Below, piece after piece: positions 56,056 to 64,000 of a stretch of 64,000 nucleotides of DNA. Source of the DNA: Janthinobacterium sp. SUN073 (lineage in GTDB: Bacteria > Pseudomonadota > Gammaproteobacteria > Burkholderiales > Burkholderiaceae_D); the NCBI RefSeq assembly GCF_030397665.1, contig NZ_JAPUBT010000001.1, positions 1,382,781 to 1,446,780 on the forward strand. Direction: 5' to 3'. How positions within the stretch are numbered: the first letter of the stretch is position 1; each line of letters opens with the position of its first letter. A program made the position numbers and the translations under genes. The notes beneath the pieces are model-generated. The model was given only the letters and a program-made list of their open reading frames with translations. It was not told the DNA's origin and did not search any database.

Positions 56056-58238
56056 ACGCATCGCTTTCAAACATTGAGGCACAGTTTGCCATCGCCATGG
56101 CCGGCTACGACCTGGCCCCGCCCGATATCGTCGCCGATGGCTTGCGCCACCGCTTCGATGCCCCGGACGACAAGAAGGGCAAGAAGTCGGCCTGGTACAT
56201 CCTCCATAGCGACGGCGTGCCGGCCGGCGCCTTCGGCAACTGGAAAACCGACCTGTCCGAAAAGTGGTGCGGCAAGTCAGACCAGGTGCTGACGCCGGCC
56301 GAACGCGCAGAGTACCGCGCGCGCATCGACAAGGCAAAACAGGAAGCCGAGTTCACGCGCCTGCAGCTGGAAGGCGAAGCAGCGGCCGTGTGCGTGCGCA
56401 TACTGGCCGGCGCGCGCGATGCCACCGACGACAATCCGTACTGCGTCCGCAAGGGGATCAAGCCGTATGGCCTAAAAGAGTTCAAGGACAAGCGCACCCT
56501 GATCGTGCCAATACGCGACGCCACCGGCGCCATCACCAGCGTGCAATTCATCTACGAGGATGGCAGCAAGCTCCTCAAGTCGAACGGCAAGGTCAAGGGC
56601 TGCTACTACAGCTTTGGCGGCAAGCCTGCCGATACGCTGCTGGTCTGTGAAGGCTTTGCTACTGGCGCTAGTCTGTATGCCGTGACTGGCTACCCGGTGG
56701 CCGTGGCCTTCAATGCTGGGAACCTGGAGGCGGTGGCCAAGGTATTGCGCGGGAAACTGCCGGGCATCCGGATCATCGTGTGCGCCGATGACGACAGGTT
56801 CAAGGAGAGTAGCAATACCGGCCTGATAAAGGCGAAGGCTGCGGCCGCTGCTGTTGGCGGCTTGCTGGCGGTGCCTGTGTTCCAGTCTGACGATGGACAG
56901 CCTACCGACTTCAACGACCTGCATGCCCGTGAGGGAAGCCAGGCTGTCATGGCGGCAATCAGCGCGGCCACGCCGCAGGACGGTAGTCATGCTGCGCCTG
57001 TTGCGCTGGCGGCACCGGCGGCAGGGCCAGCTACGAGCTTGACCACGGATCGCTCGATGATTCCGGCGACCGACACGCGCACCGTGAAAATCCGCTGCGC
57101 CACCGATATCAAGCCGCTACCGATTACCTGGCTGTGGCCTGGCTGGGTGCCAGCCGGCAAGCTGACCATCCTGGCGGGTGCCGCCGGCACAGGCAAGACC
57201 ACTTTGGCGCTCGGCCTGGCCTCAGTGCTGACGGCAGGCGGCACCTGGCCGGATGGCAGCGCCTGCAAGCGCAAGGGTAACGTGCTGGTGTGGTCGAGCG
57301 AGGACGTGGCCGACGATACCCTGGTGCCGCGCCTGATCGCCTCTGGCGCCGACCTCAGCCGCTGCCATTTTATCGAGGGCATTACGCAAAACGGCGAGAG
57401 CGTACCATTCGATCCGGCGCAGGACATTCCCGAGCTGCACCGCGCGGTGGCCGCCATCGGCGGCGTGAGCCTGCTGCTGATCGATCCTATCGTGTCTGCC
57501 GTGGCCGGCGACATGCACCGGGCCAATGATGTGCGCCGCAGCTTGCAAGCCGTGGTGGACTTCGCCGAGGCTCACCAGTGCGCGGTGATCGGCATCACCC
57601 ACTTTGCCAAGGGCGGCGCTGGCAAGGCACCACAGGACCGGGTGATCGGCTCCCAGGCATTCGGCGCGCTGGCGCGCATGGTGCTGGTGACGGCAAAAGA
57701 GGAGGACGGCGCCCGCCGCGTGCTGGCGCGCGCCAAGTCGAACATCGCACCGGATGACGGTGGCGTGGCATACGCCCTCGGCATGAAAACGATTGATGGC
57801 GGCATCGAGGCCACGCACGCGGTGTGGGAAGGCGTGATCGAGGGCACGGCGCGGGAAATCTTGGGCGACGTCGAGCACGATGAAAACGATGGCGGCGACG
57901 GTGGCCAGCGCGCCGACCTGGAGCGCATGCTAATTGACACCCTCACCGATGCTGGCGGTCGCATGGCCACCAAAGCTTTGCAAGGCGAAATCCGCGATGC
58001 CGGGCACTCATGGGATGCGGCCAAACGCATCAAGAAATCGCTGGGAATCGAGGCTGTGAAGGCCAGCATGGGTGGTGCATGGATGTGGTGTTTGCCTGGC
58101 GCAATTCCCCGAAGGGAGCACGAAGGGAGCGAAGGGAGCACAGAAAATACAGCGCTCCCTTCGCTCCCTTCGGCGCTCCCTTCGCAAAAGATGCGATCCA
58201 ATGTCATACCAATTTCCTCGGTTGAGGTGACGATATGA
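56052..58238 (+). CDS. Satellite replication protein: TOPRIM primase-like and AAA helicase
   Basis: A 728-residue protein. Residues ~1-100 resemble a DUF5906/DUF927-like N-terminus, ~100-180 an unassigned linker, ~195-290 a TOPRIM domain (LLVCEGFATGASLYAVTG, IIVCADDD), and ~365-580 a RepA/DnaB-like AAA domain with Walker A GAAGTGKTTLA and Walker B LLLIDPIV. The C-terminal 100 residues look like a winged helix. The start is TTG at 56052 with AGGAGG seven bases before; the first ATG (56097) would remove conserved residues. It probably replicates the element. Confidence 0.85.
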   Translation: MNASLSNIEAQFAIAMAGYDLAPPDIVADGLRHRFDAPDDKKGKKSAWYILHSDGVPAGAFGNWKTDLSEKWCGKSDQVLTPAERAEYRARIDKAKQEAEFTRLQLEGEAAAVCVRILAGARDATDDNPYCVRKGIKPYGLKEFKDKRTLIVPIRDATGAITSVQFIYEDGSKLLKSNGKVKGCYYSFGGKPADTLLVCEGFATGASLYAVTGYPVAVAFNAGNLEAVAKVLRGKLPGIRIIVCADDDRFKESSNTGLIKAKAAAAAVGGLLAVPVFQSDDGQPTDFNDLHAREGSQAVMAAISAATPQDGSHAAPVALAAPAAGPATSLTTDRSMIPATDTRTVKIRCATDIKPLPITWLWPGWVPAGKLTILAGAAGTGKTTLALGLASVLTAGGTWPDGSACKRKGNVLVWSSEDVADDTLVPRLIASGADLSRCHFIEGITQNGESVPFDPAQDIPELHRAVAAIGGVSLLLIDPIVSAVAGDMHRANDVRRSLQAVVDFAEAHQCAVIGITHFAKGGAGKAPQDRVIGSQAFGALARMVLVTAKEEDGARRVLARAKSNIAPDDGGVAYALGMKTIDGGIEATHAVWEGVIEGTAREILGDVEHDENDGGDGGQRADLERMLIDTLTDAGGRMATKALQGEIRDAGHSWDAAKRIKKSLGIEAVKASMGGAWMWCLPGAIPRREHEGSEGSTENTALPSLPSALPSQKMRSNVIPISSVEVTI

Positions 58239-58744
58239 CCCCCGCAAGCCTGCTGATGGAATGCCAAAAGGTAGGCGTAATTGTCGAGCTGGCAAGCGGG
58301 GCGCTCAAACTGAAAGGCCAGCCCGATGCGGTGCATTTCGCCGCCAGCATGCTGCGCCCCTTCAAGGATGAGCTGGTGCGGTACCTCGATCAGCCGATCG
58401 CTGAACAACTTGCCCACGTGGCACCACCTTGCCAGGCATCGAGCACGGCGCCGCCCGACGATACCACCCGCGCACGGGCGGCACTGTTTCGTGGCCGGGG
58501 CTTGAATCAGGCGGCGGCCATGGTGCTGGCGCACCGGCTGACGGTACGCGACCAGCTGCGCGACGAACGGCGAGTATGCCTGGAGTGCGCGCACATGGCC
58601 GGCACCGCCAACGCCAGGCGCTGCGGGCAATGGCGGCAAACCCGGATGAAGGGCCCGGCCATGCCCGCCGACCTGGTGGACGTACTGCAGCGCTGCCACG
58701 GCTTTGCGATCCGGGTGCTCCGGGATGGCGAAGCATCACCATGA
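58235..58744 (+). CDS. 169-residue element protein with C-terminal Cys motif
   Basis: The N-terminal ~50 residues have the pattern of TubC-like docking domains often placed after satellite primases (SLLMECQKVGVIVELASGALKLKG, FKDELVRYL). The C-terminal part has a small Cys cluster (VCLECAHMAGTANARRCGQW, later RC) that could bind zinc. The ATG overlaps the primase stop (ATGA). It is probably a partner of the replication protein. Confidence 0.65.
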   Translation: MTPASLLMECQKVGVIVELASGALKLKGQPDAVHFAASMLRPFKDELVRYLDQPIAEQLAHVAPPCQASSTAPPDDTTRARAALFRGRGLNQAAAMVLAHRLTVRDQLRDERRVCLECAHMAGTANARRCGQWRQTRMKGPAMPADLVDVLQRCHGFAIRVLRDGEASP

Positions 58745-58914
58745 CGGCGCGGCCCGCAAGCCCTGTAACGCTCCGGTAACGCCGCTGTAACGGTGACTGC
58801 GTTACTTCGCTACTGCCAAGCCAGCGGCGCGCGCGGATGCGCGGCCCTGGTGCCGCGCCAGCCGTTGTATCTCACACAGCATTGCCACAAAAAATAACTA
58901 CGTTAGGAAAAAAC

Positions 58915-59985
58915 ATGAGCGCAACTTTATTTCGAGTTGGAGAAAGCAAGATTTGGCATTACCGGTACCAGGTGGCCGGCCAGCGCGTCCAGCGCACCAC
59001 GCGCCTGACGGTGAAGCACGAAGCCGAGATTGTGGCCGCACGGGCCTACGCCGACGCTGTTACCCGGGCGAACGGCGGTAAGCCGGTGCCAACGCTGGCC
59101 GAACTGTTCGCCGAGTGGCAGCTGGTGCGCGCCCCTGTGGCCAGCATCCCGCACCGCCGTTCGGTGGACGTGATCCGACGCCTGCACCTTTACGACCTGG
59201 GCGACCTGCCTGTAAGCGACATCACCACCCTGCACATCGAGAAAGCACGCAACCTGCACCTGGTCGACCACAAGCCAGCGTCCGCCAATGCCTGGTTGCG
59301 GGTGATCAAGCTGATGGTCAATTGGGCCGTCAAGCGCGAGATCCTGCTTCGGTTGCCATGGCGAGTAACCATGTTGAAGGTCCAGAAAGTCCCGCGCGCC
59401 ATCTTGTCGCTCGCTTCGGCTGGCGACTGGCTCGCCCAAGTCGATGCCGCGACGGAAGACACGCCCGAAGTTGCCGTGGCCATACGGTTGCTGTTCGGCC
59501 TGGGCCTGCGTGAGGGAGAGGCAGCCACTGCGCGCTGGGAGTGGATCGACTGGGAACGCAAGACCTACACGCCGGGCATCACCAAGGGCCGCGAGGCCGA
59601 GCCTTGCCCTATCCAGCCATGGCTGGTCGACTATCTGGCACCCTTGCGGAAAGGCGAAGGCCTGATCGCGCCGCGCGCCGACGGCACACAGCTGCAATCC
59701 GGCTATGCCCGTACGGCGATGAAAACCGCCAATGCGAAGAGCCAGATCAAGGGGCTCACGCCGCACCGCCTGCGCGGCAGCTACGCCACGCTGCTGTCGG
59801 AGGCCGGTGCGAACATCCAGACCATACAGGCAGTCATGCGTCACAAGAGTCCCATCACGACGATGGCCTACCTCGAAAAGGATATGGATTGCGTGAAAGC
59901 TGCGCAAGCGAGGATGGCTGAGAAGATGGGTTTTGGCCGGCGAGAAAGTGAAACGGCCGCTCTGCTCCCTCCTGCGGAAAAGTAA
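58915..59985 (+). CDS. Second tyrosine recombinase/integrase
   Basis: A 356-residue tyrosine recombinase without the P4-type N-terminal domain of the first integrase. Catalytic residues are visible in GLGLREGEAATARW (Arg), HRLRGSYATLL (His/Arg), RHKSPITTMAYL (His and the Tyr nucleophile). AGGAAA lies upstream of the ATG. Only one attachment repeat is visible in the element, so this enzyme may resolve multimers, or be left from a second element nested here. Confidence 0.88.
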   Translation: MSATLFRVGESKIWHYRYQVAGQRVQRTTRLTVKHEAEIVAARAYADAVTRANGGKPVPTLAELFAEWQLVRAPVASIPHRRSVDVIRRLHLYDLGDLPVSDITTLHIEKARNLHLVDHKPASANAWLRVIKLMVNWAVKREILLRLPWRVTMLKVQKVPRAILSLASAGDWLAQVDAATEDTPEVAVAIRLLFGLGLREGEAATARWEWIDWERKTYTPGITKGREAEPCPIQPWLVDYLAPLRKGEGLIAPRADGTQLQSGYARTAMKTANAKSQIKGLTPHRLRGSYATLLSEAGANIQTIQAVMRHKSPITTMAYLEKDMDCVKAAQARMAEKMGFGRRESETAALLPPAEK

Positions 59986-60512
59986 CCACCATGTTTATCG
60001 GGAATCATCGGAGATTTTCACGCCATTTTCACGGTTTTGGGCCATTTCGAGGCAGTTTCGACCATCGGCCCCACTACTGCCAGGGTGGCGATTCGGCCCA
60101 AAATAGAGCCGAAGCAACGCCGAACACTTTTCACGCGCTTGGGCCACAACATCAGTGGCCCCTCATAGGGAAAAATCCAAGTAGGCCAGCAAGGCATGGA
60201 ACGCCCTGTTGCGGCGTTTTACCGAAGGCGCGGCGCTATCCGCTCGATGTAAAAGACGGTATGTCGACAAACTTTTACACACCGTCCTCGGTCACACGTG
60301 GGGCGCACTGCTTGATTCGGCTGCGCTCGACGATATTTGACCATCGCTTAAGTTTTTTGCTTGAAGCACGACGCGGCCTTAAGTGCGCACCAAAGCCCCC
60401 CTTTGGTGATGGCTTTGGTGAAGGGCCGCGACGTCTTTACCGGGTAGTGCAACGCTGAACGCCGCAGCACCTCCAAAAAAGGAAACATAACCGAAATCAG
60501 AAAGTGCGATAC
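59986..60512. other. Non-coding stretch with inverted repeat
   Basis: About 525 bp without a convincing gene. It contains ACCAAAGCC/GGCTTTGGT (60389-60397 and 60411-60419) and a GACGGT/ACCGTC pair near 60255-60284. A 155-codon open frame here has atypical composition and no ribosome site. It could hold the SET gene's promoter or an origin. Confidence 0.45.
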
Positions 60513-61211
60513 ATGCAACTCGCGACAACGAATGAAACCGATCTCAACGAGATCCGGTATGACTATGAGCGGTGGCTCGTTGAATATGGCTTTTCGCATG
60601 AATTTGTGCGTGTGGTGGTGGAAGATTTGAGCGATCACATTGCTATGCCACCCGAGTTCGACGCCTTCGAACTTCGCGCTTCGGCCATCCACGGGCAGGG
60701 ACTATTTGCCACGCACCTGATATCCGCCGGCGAACTGATTGCTCCGGCCCGAATTGCAAGGAAGCGCACGCATGCGGGGCGTCTCACGAACCATTCAATT
60801 CGGCCCAATGCCAAGTTCACTCGGAAGGCAGAGGCAGCCGACAGCGACATGGATATGGTTGCCACCCGTCTGATCGACGCCGGTGAAGAGGTGCTGGTCG
60901 ACTACCGCCAGGCCAGCAGCGAAAACGGGAATGGGATACGGCCAGACAGGGCCAAGTCGATTGAAACCGTAGTTCTGCGACTGCATCGTAGCGGCTTTAC
61001 AGGTGTCACCGAGCTTGAGTTAGAGCATTTCCTGACCGGTGTCCTAGTGGCGACCGGCTACATACCATCCGACTTGGTCTCTTGGATATGCGCCGGACGG
61101 ATCAACAATATGGCCGAACATGTTGGTTACCTACGCGCTGGGCTGTTCGTAGGGAAGATGTTTGCGCTTGGCGCGGTGGCCGGCAAACACTCCTGGCCGA
61201 TTATGCCTTGA
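60513..61211 (+). CDS. SET-domain protein
   Basis: A 232-residue protein with a clear SET lysine-methyltransferase core at about residues 55-140: ASAIHGQGLFATHLISAGE (SAM-binding start), GRLTNHSIRPNAKF (the NHS/C-PN signature) and ATRLIDAGEEVLVDYR (the catalytic Tyr). The pre- and post-SET Cys clusters are missing, as in small bacterial SET proteins. The C-terminal ~90 residues are unassigned and helical. It overlaps the resolvase gene by 11 bases at the 3' ends. The target is unknown. Confidence 0.8.
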   Translation: MQLATTNETDLNEIRYDYERWLVEYGFSHEFVRVVVEDLSDHIAMPPEFDAFELRASAIHGQGLFATHLISAGELIAPARIARKRTHAGRLTNHSIRPNAKFTRKAEAADSDMDMVATRLIDAGEEVLVDYRQASSENGNGIRPDRAKSIETVVLRLHRSGFTGVTELELEHFLTGVLVATGYIPSDLVSWICAGRINNMAEHVGYLRAGLFVGKMFALGAVAGKHSWPIMP

Positions 61212-61767
61212 GGATGCGCCCGATGCTGGCACGAGATATATCGTAGGTGCGGGCCAGCTCGCTGATCGACGAACCTTTTGCATGCTGCGCAACGATGGCC
61301 AGTCGCTGGCTGTCATTTGTTTTGGTCGGGCGGCCCAACTCCGTTCCTTGCTGCTTGGCGCGCGCCAACCCTGCTTGGGTACGCTCGACCAAAAGATCCC
61401 GCTCCATTTCCGCGACGGCGCCCAGCATGGTCAGCATGAGCTTTCCTGCCGGCGAGGTCAGATCAAGCTTGCCGAGCTGCAGCACGATCACCTCGATGCG
61501 GCGGGCGGCCAGCGCCTTGATAGTGGCGCCGACGTCCTGCGCATCACGCCCCAGGCGGTCAAGCTTGGATACAACCAGCGTTTCGCCAGCGCGTATCTGC
61601 TGCTGTAGCTGCGCAAACTGTGGCCGCTGCGCTGCTGGCACCTTTCCCGATACGCCCTCGTCTGCGAACCAGTAATCGATCACGATCCCGGCACGCTCAA
61701 TCTCCTGGCGCTGGTTCTCGGTGGTCTGGTCTGCCGTGCTGACTCGGCCGTATGCGAAAGTTGCCAT
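61201..61767 (-). CDS. Serine recombinase (resolvase/invertase family)
   Basis: A 188-residue small serine recombinase of Tn3-resolvase/Pin length. Catalytic Ser10 in YGRVSTADQ, the conserved VSKLDRLGRD, the dimer helix GAVAEMERDLLVERTQAG, and a C-terminal Hin-type helix-turn-helix (SSISELARTYDISRASIGRIL). The ATG at 61767 has GGAG six bases upstream. A cluster of TGTTCA repeats lies 25-140 bp upstream of its start, where a res site would be. Confidence 0.93.
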   Translation of the reverse strand: MATFAYGRVSTADQTTENQRQEIERAGIVIDYWFADEGVSGKVPAAQRPQFAQLQQQIRAGETLVVSKLDRLGRDAQDVGATIKALAARRIEVIVLQLGKLDLTSPAGKLMLTMLGAVAEMERDLLVERTQAGLARAKQQGTELGRPTKTNDSQRLAIVAQHAKGSSISELARTYDISRASIGRILKA

Positions 61768-61792
61768 TTCTATCTCCAAGGGTGAGCAAGCA

Positions 61793-61905
61793 TGTTCAAT
61801 AACGTGTTCAATATATATGAACATGCCCATAAATCAAAGGGGTATTTTATGAACATCACTGAGGAGGGGTTTTATCGCCTGTTCATAAACGGTCGTTTTT
61901 GAACA
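61793..61905. repeat. Putative res site: six TGTTCA/TGAACA repeats
   Basis: TGTTCA or its complement occurs at 61793, 61805, 61818, 61850, 61880 and 61900. Pairs in opposite orientation flank AT-rich centres, for example 61805-61823 and 61880-61905. This is the layout of resolvase half-sites next to the recombinase gene. No gene lies in 61768-62108. Confidence 0.65.
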
Positions 61906-62108
61906 TGTTGTTGAGACGCTGGTGCCCTGGTTCAAGTGCGTGCAACATGACCAGGATTACCATATTGTCGATATCGGCCATGCGCATGCTGTTTGATGAT
62001 GCTGGCAAGCTGGCCCCTCGGCAACGGTGCGTGAATCAAATACTTACTGGCCAGGCTGCGATGGTACGGCCCGGCGTTACCTCAATGACGAAAAATAGGA
62101 GCACGAGC

Positions 62109-62378
62109 ATGACACCTACCGAAATCGATGTCCTCACCAGACTTGCGGAAGCAATAGAAAAAATGCAGCGCACTCCACTACCGCTATCCATAGACCTTTG
62201 GGATATGGAAATGCTGGGGCAATACTTTAAGCGAAACCCGCAGGTCGTGCGCCAGAACATCGCCTGTCTTCCCAGCTTCCCAAAGGCGATCAGGCTGCCG
62301 ACGAAAGCGAAATCGCATCCGCTGTACAGTGCAAAGGAAGTGGTCGAGTGGGCACAGCGCCACCGTGACAAAAACTGA
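62109..62378 (+). CDS. Small AlpA-like/excisionase-type DNA-binding protein
   Basis: An 89-residue protein. The N-terminal helix (EIDVLTRLAEAIEKM) is followed by a winged-helix pattern like AlpA (DMEMLGQYFKRNPQVVRQNI, FPKAIRLP, LYSAKEVVEWAQRHR). AGGAG lies eight bases before the ATG at 62109. It is the last gene before attR, a common place for an excisionase. Confidence 0.65.
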   Translation: MTPTEIDVLTRLAEAIEKMQRTPLPLSIDLWDMEMLGQYFKRNPQVVRQNIACLPSFPKAIRLPTKAKSHPLYSAKEVVEWAQRHRDKN

Positions 62379-62528
62379 TAGTCTGGCCCGGCGACGAATT
62401 TCAGCGTCTTCGCCAACCCTGCAGTTGCCGAGTGCCCCGCTCAGCGCCATCGATGTAGGAGTTGGTATCGCAACAGCGATCCATCCGGGCCGTGATCCCA
62501 AGCACGCAATACAGAGTACTTTTCTTTT

Positions 62529-62550
62529 TGACGGTACTTTTGACGGTACC
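62529..62550. repeat. Putative integrase arm-type sites, right end
   Basis: Two TGACGGTAC units (62529-62537 and 62541-62549) in tandem. They are complementary to the left-end motif at 52459-52474. They lie 53 bp before attR. Confidence 0.4.
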
Positions 62551-62602
62551 TCAATGCCGTAACGGCGAAGAGTTAGCCGTTCATGCGGGTTTCTGGTGCA
62601 AA

Positions 62603-62624
62603 TTCGATTCCGGCTCCCGCACCA
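62603..62624 (+). other. attR of the tRNA-Leu element
   Basis: Repeats the last 23 bases of tRNA-Leu with one G missing (CCCG-CACCA for CCCGGCACCA). It marks the right boundary of the element. Confidence 0.85.
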
Positions 62625-62822
62625 CAGAACACATCAAAGAAGTACCGATAAAGCCATTAAATCCAATGAAAACAAGGATTTAGTGGCTTTTTTCTTGTCC
62701 GTTCATTCCGAACACCAGCGATTATTCCCGATGGCGCTCCATGACCCGCCTGCCGCTGCTGCCCTGGCCGCAGCGGGGAAGTGCGGCCGCGTCACTGGAT
62801 AGCGGCCGACTATTCCTTGCCA

Positions 62823-63068
62823 TCATAGGAAGGTCATTTCCAGACCGGCCATCCTGACAACGAAGAAGGTGACGATCCCCAAGGCCAGGAGCAACAGCAT
62901 GAAGACTGCGACCACCTTGCCGCTTGCGCGCAGCACCGCGCGGTTTTGCTTCGCCTTATCCTGATCCTTCTTCCCTTGGTCGTAATGCCACTTGATGGCG
63001 AAGAACATGCCCGTGCAGAGCACGAAAGCCTTGAATGTCACGAAGACTATGGGGGTCCAATCGATCAT
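62823..63068 (-). CDS. 81-residue two-span membrane protein, unknown function
   Basis: Two hydrophobic helices (IVFVTFKAFVLCTGMFFAI and VFMLLLLALGIVTFFVV) flank a very basic, Lys/Gln-rich loop of about 25 residues. The ATG at 63068 is preferred; an upstream GTG adds ten residues without a ribosome site. It is chromosomal, just outside the element. I do not recognise the family. Confidence 0.6.
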   Translation of the reverse strand: MIDWTPIVFVTFKAFVLCTGMFFAIKWHYDQGKKDQDKAKQNRAVLRASGKVVAVFMLLLLALGIVTFFVVRMAGLEMTFL

Positions 63069-63450
63069 TTTGCGTATTTCCAGTCTATTACTTGACACTA
63101 TCTATCGTGAGGAGCACTACCTCAAAACGCTGCTTCAGCAGCTTCTGTTCCAACCATCCCCCAGGCATCCTGTTTGACTCTTTCATTATAGCTACCTATG
63201 AAATAACAATGGCATCGGGCGCAGTGATTGGCCGAATACGGATGAGAGAGGAGAAAACGTCAGCGACTGCCATGCAAGGATGCTGCCGCACGTTCTGAAG
63301 CATACTACTTCAAAACAATTTCCATACATTGAGACAAAATGTCCCAGTTGAAAACCATGCAAGATGATCATTTGGCCATCTGCTTGCCGCGATGCGCCGG
63401 GAACGAGGGAGCGGAACAGCAGCAGGGAAGCTGCCGCCTCAGGCGAGTAC
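63069..63450. other. Intergenic region right of the element
   Basis: About 380 bp with no convincing gene, repeat or strong hairpin. A 93-codon minus-strand frame overlaps the NnrU-family gene and has no ribosome site. Confidence 0.4.
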
Positions 63451-64000
63451 TTAACCAAACGGCCGCACGCCAAACAGCACGCCGTGCAGCCAGAACGCCA
63501 GCAGCAGCCACAGCGCGACCCCGGCGCCGATGGCGATCAAGGTGCCTGGCATGCTGCCACCCTGGTAGCGGGTGCCGGCCGCGCGGTCGCGCCGCACGGC
63601 CGCATACAGATCCACTGACGACCAGACGAGGAAGCCGCCGAACAGCAGCACGTCGGCCACGCTGCCGTTGGCCAGCAGATGCGCCACGGCCCAGAGTTGC
63701 GTGCCCAGCAGCATGGGGTGGTGCACCCAGGTCTTGATGCGGTTGCGCGGCACATTGGCCGCCGCTAATAAAATCAGCGAGAACAGCATCAGCAGGCCGC
63801 TGGCGTGGCGCAAGCCCATGGGCGGCGCCCACAGCACCAGCGGCTGCTGGCGCGCCAGGGCGTAGCCCCAGATGATCAGACCCAGCCCGGCGAACGCCAC
63901 GAGCGAATACAGTCCCTTCCAGCGCTTTTCGCCGAGGCGCGCCAGCTGGGCGCTGCGCCAGCCGTCGGCGACGATGCGCACCGAGTGCAAGCCCAGGAAT
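63451..64000 (-). CDS. NnrU-family membrane protein (5' end beyond the window)
   Basis: The last ~183 residues of an integral membrane protein. HSVRIVADGWRS, GEKRWKGLYSLVAFAGL, LWAPPMGLRHASGLLM, WVHHPMLLGTQLWAVAHLLANG and LVWSSVDLYAAVRRD match NnrU, first described beside nitrite and nitric oxide reductase genes. The exact role is unknown. The reading frame is open to the right edge, so the start is outside. Confidence 0.88.
   Translation of the reverse strand, partial: FLGLHSVRIVADGWRSAQLARLGEKRWKGLYSLVAFAGLGLIIWGYALARQQPLVLWAPPMGLRHASGLLMLFSLILLAAANVPRNRIKTWVHHPMLLGTQLWAVAHLLANGSVADVLLFGGFLVWSSVDLYAAVRRDRAAGTRYQGGSMPGTLIAIGAGVALWLLLAFWLHGVLFGVRPFG

Larger units (their letters stand above)
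52288..62624 (+). mobile_element. 10.3-kb tRNA-Leu-integrated satellite-like element
   Basis: Bounded by the direct repeat of the tRNA-Leu 3' end. It carries a P4-type integrase next to the tRNA, a second integrase, two AlpA-like DNA-binding proteins, a TOPRIM-AAA replication protein in a seven-gene operon, a CI-like small RNA, iteron repeats, a SET-domain gene and a serine resolvase. No structural, packaging, lysis, relaxase or mating genes are seen, so it must borrow functions from a helper. Several genes have lower GC than the flanking chromosome. Confidence 0.85.

Noticed and set aside
59991..60458. 155-codon frame after the second integrase
   Set aside because: His/Arg/Pro-rich translation, no ribosome site and no recognisable fold. 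Treated as non-coding.
52288..62624. Complete prophage
   Set aside because: No capsid, portal, terminase, tail or lysis genes are present, and the size is only 10.3 kb.
63192..63473. 93-codon minus-strand frame
   Set aside because: It overlaps the end of the NnrU-family gene and has no ribosome site or family pattern.

Overview
The window looks like chromosome from a Janthinobacterium-type betaproteobacterium (Oxalobacteraceae, Burkholderiales). The reasons are the high GC content, a DUF2863 protein (a family I know mainly from Burkholderiales), the trxA-rho-rpmE2 neighbourhood, a PEP-CTERM surface protein and a DNA polymerase II gene. No database search was possible; family names come from motifs read in the translations.

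Layout. 1-6 kb: a Deg/HtrA-type periplasmic protease, then a tight minus-strand operon (KamA-like radical SAM protein, MFS carrier, FAH-family enzyme, carboxymuconolactone-decarboxylase-like protein). 6-15 kb: a secreted Cache protein next to a chemoreceptor, two base-excision glycosylases (Mpg and a UDG-superfamily enzyme), an HDOD protein, DUF2863, an Mpo1-like protein, a glycine-zipper lipoprotein, an EamA transporter, a GNAT enzyme and two very small membrane proteins. 15.6-24.6 kb: a complete histidine-utilisation operon hutU-H-G-F-D-I, ending in a fused substrate-binding/permease ABC protein. It is driven by a promoter whose 17-bp spacer contains a HutC-like palindrome. The hutC repressor gene lies about 10 kb away at 34.9 kb. 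24.6-27 kb: an amidohydrolase and a GNAT enzyme.

27.06-31.0 kb: the most unusual locus. A two-part protein with an HExxH metallopeptidase end, resembling a type VI secretion or polymorphic-toxin cargo, is followed by six tandem paralogues of a small exported protein. Five are intact and one is truncated by an IS3-family remnant. I read this as an effector with an expanded immunity array.

31-52 kb: an MscS channel, ada with a 2-oxoglutarate oxygenase, hutC, a large hybrid histidine kinase with a response regulator, trxA, rho, rpmE2, a membrane glycosyltransferase, a choice-of-anchor-A PEP-CTERM protein, an acyl-CoA synthetase, polB, a possible FabMG-type reductase and an SDR.

52.2-62.6 kb: a 10.3-kb integrated element in the 3' end of tRNA-Leu(CAA), bounded by a near-perfect direct repeat of the tRNA end. 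It carries a P4-type integrase, a second tyrosine recombinase, AlpA-like regulators, a seven-gene overlapping replication operon with a TOPRIM-AAA protein, a P4-CI-like small RNA, tandem iterons, a SET-domain protein and a serine resolvase beside a cluster of TGTTCA repeats. It has no capsid, terminase or conjugation genes, so it looks like a phage satellite or integrative mobilisable element. Ordinary chromosome (a small membrane protein, then a 5'-truncated NnrU-family gene) resumes to the right edge.
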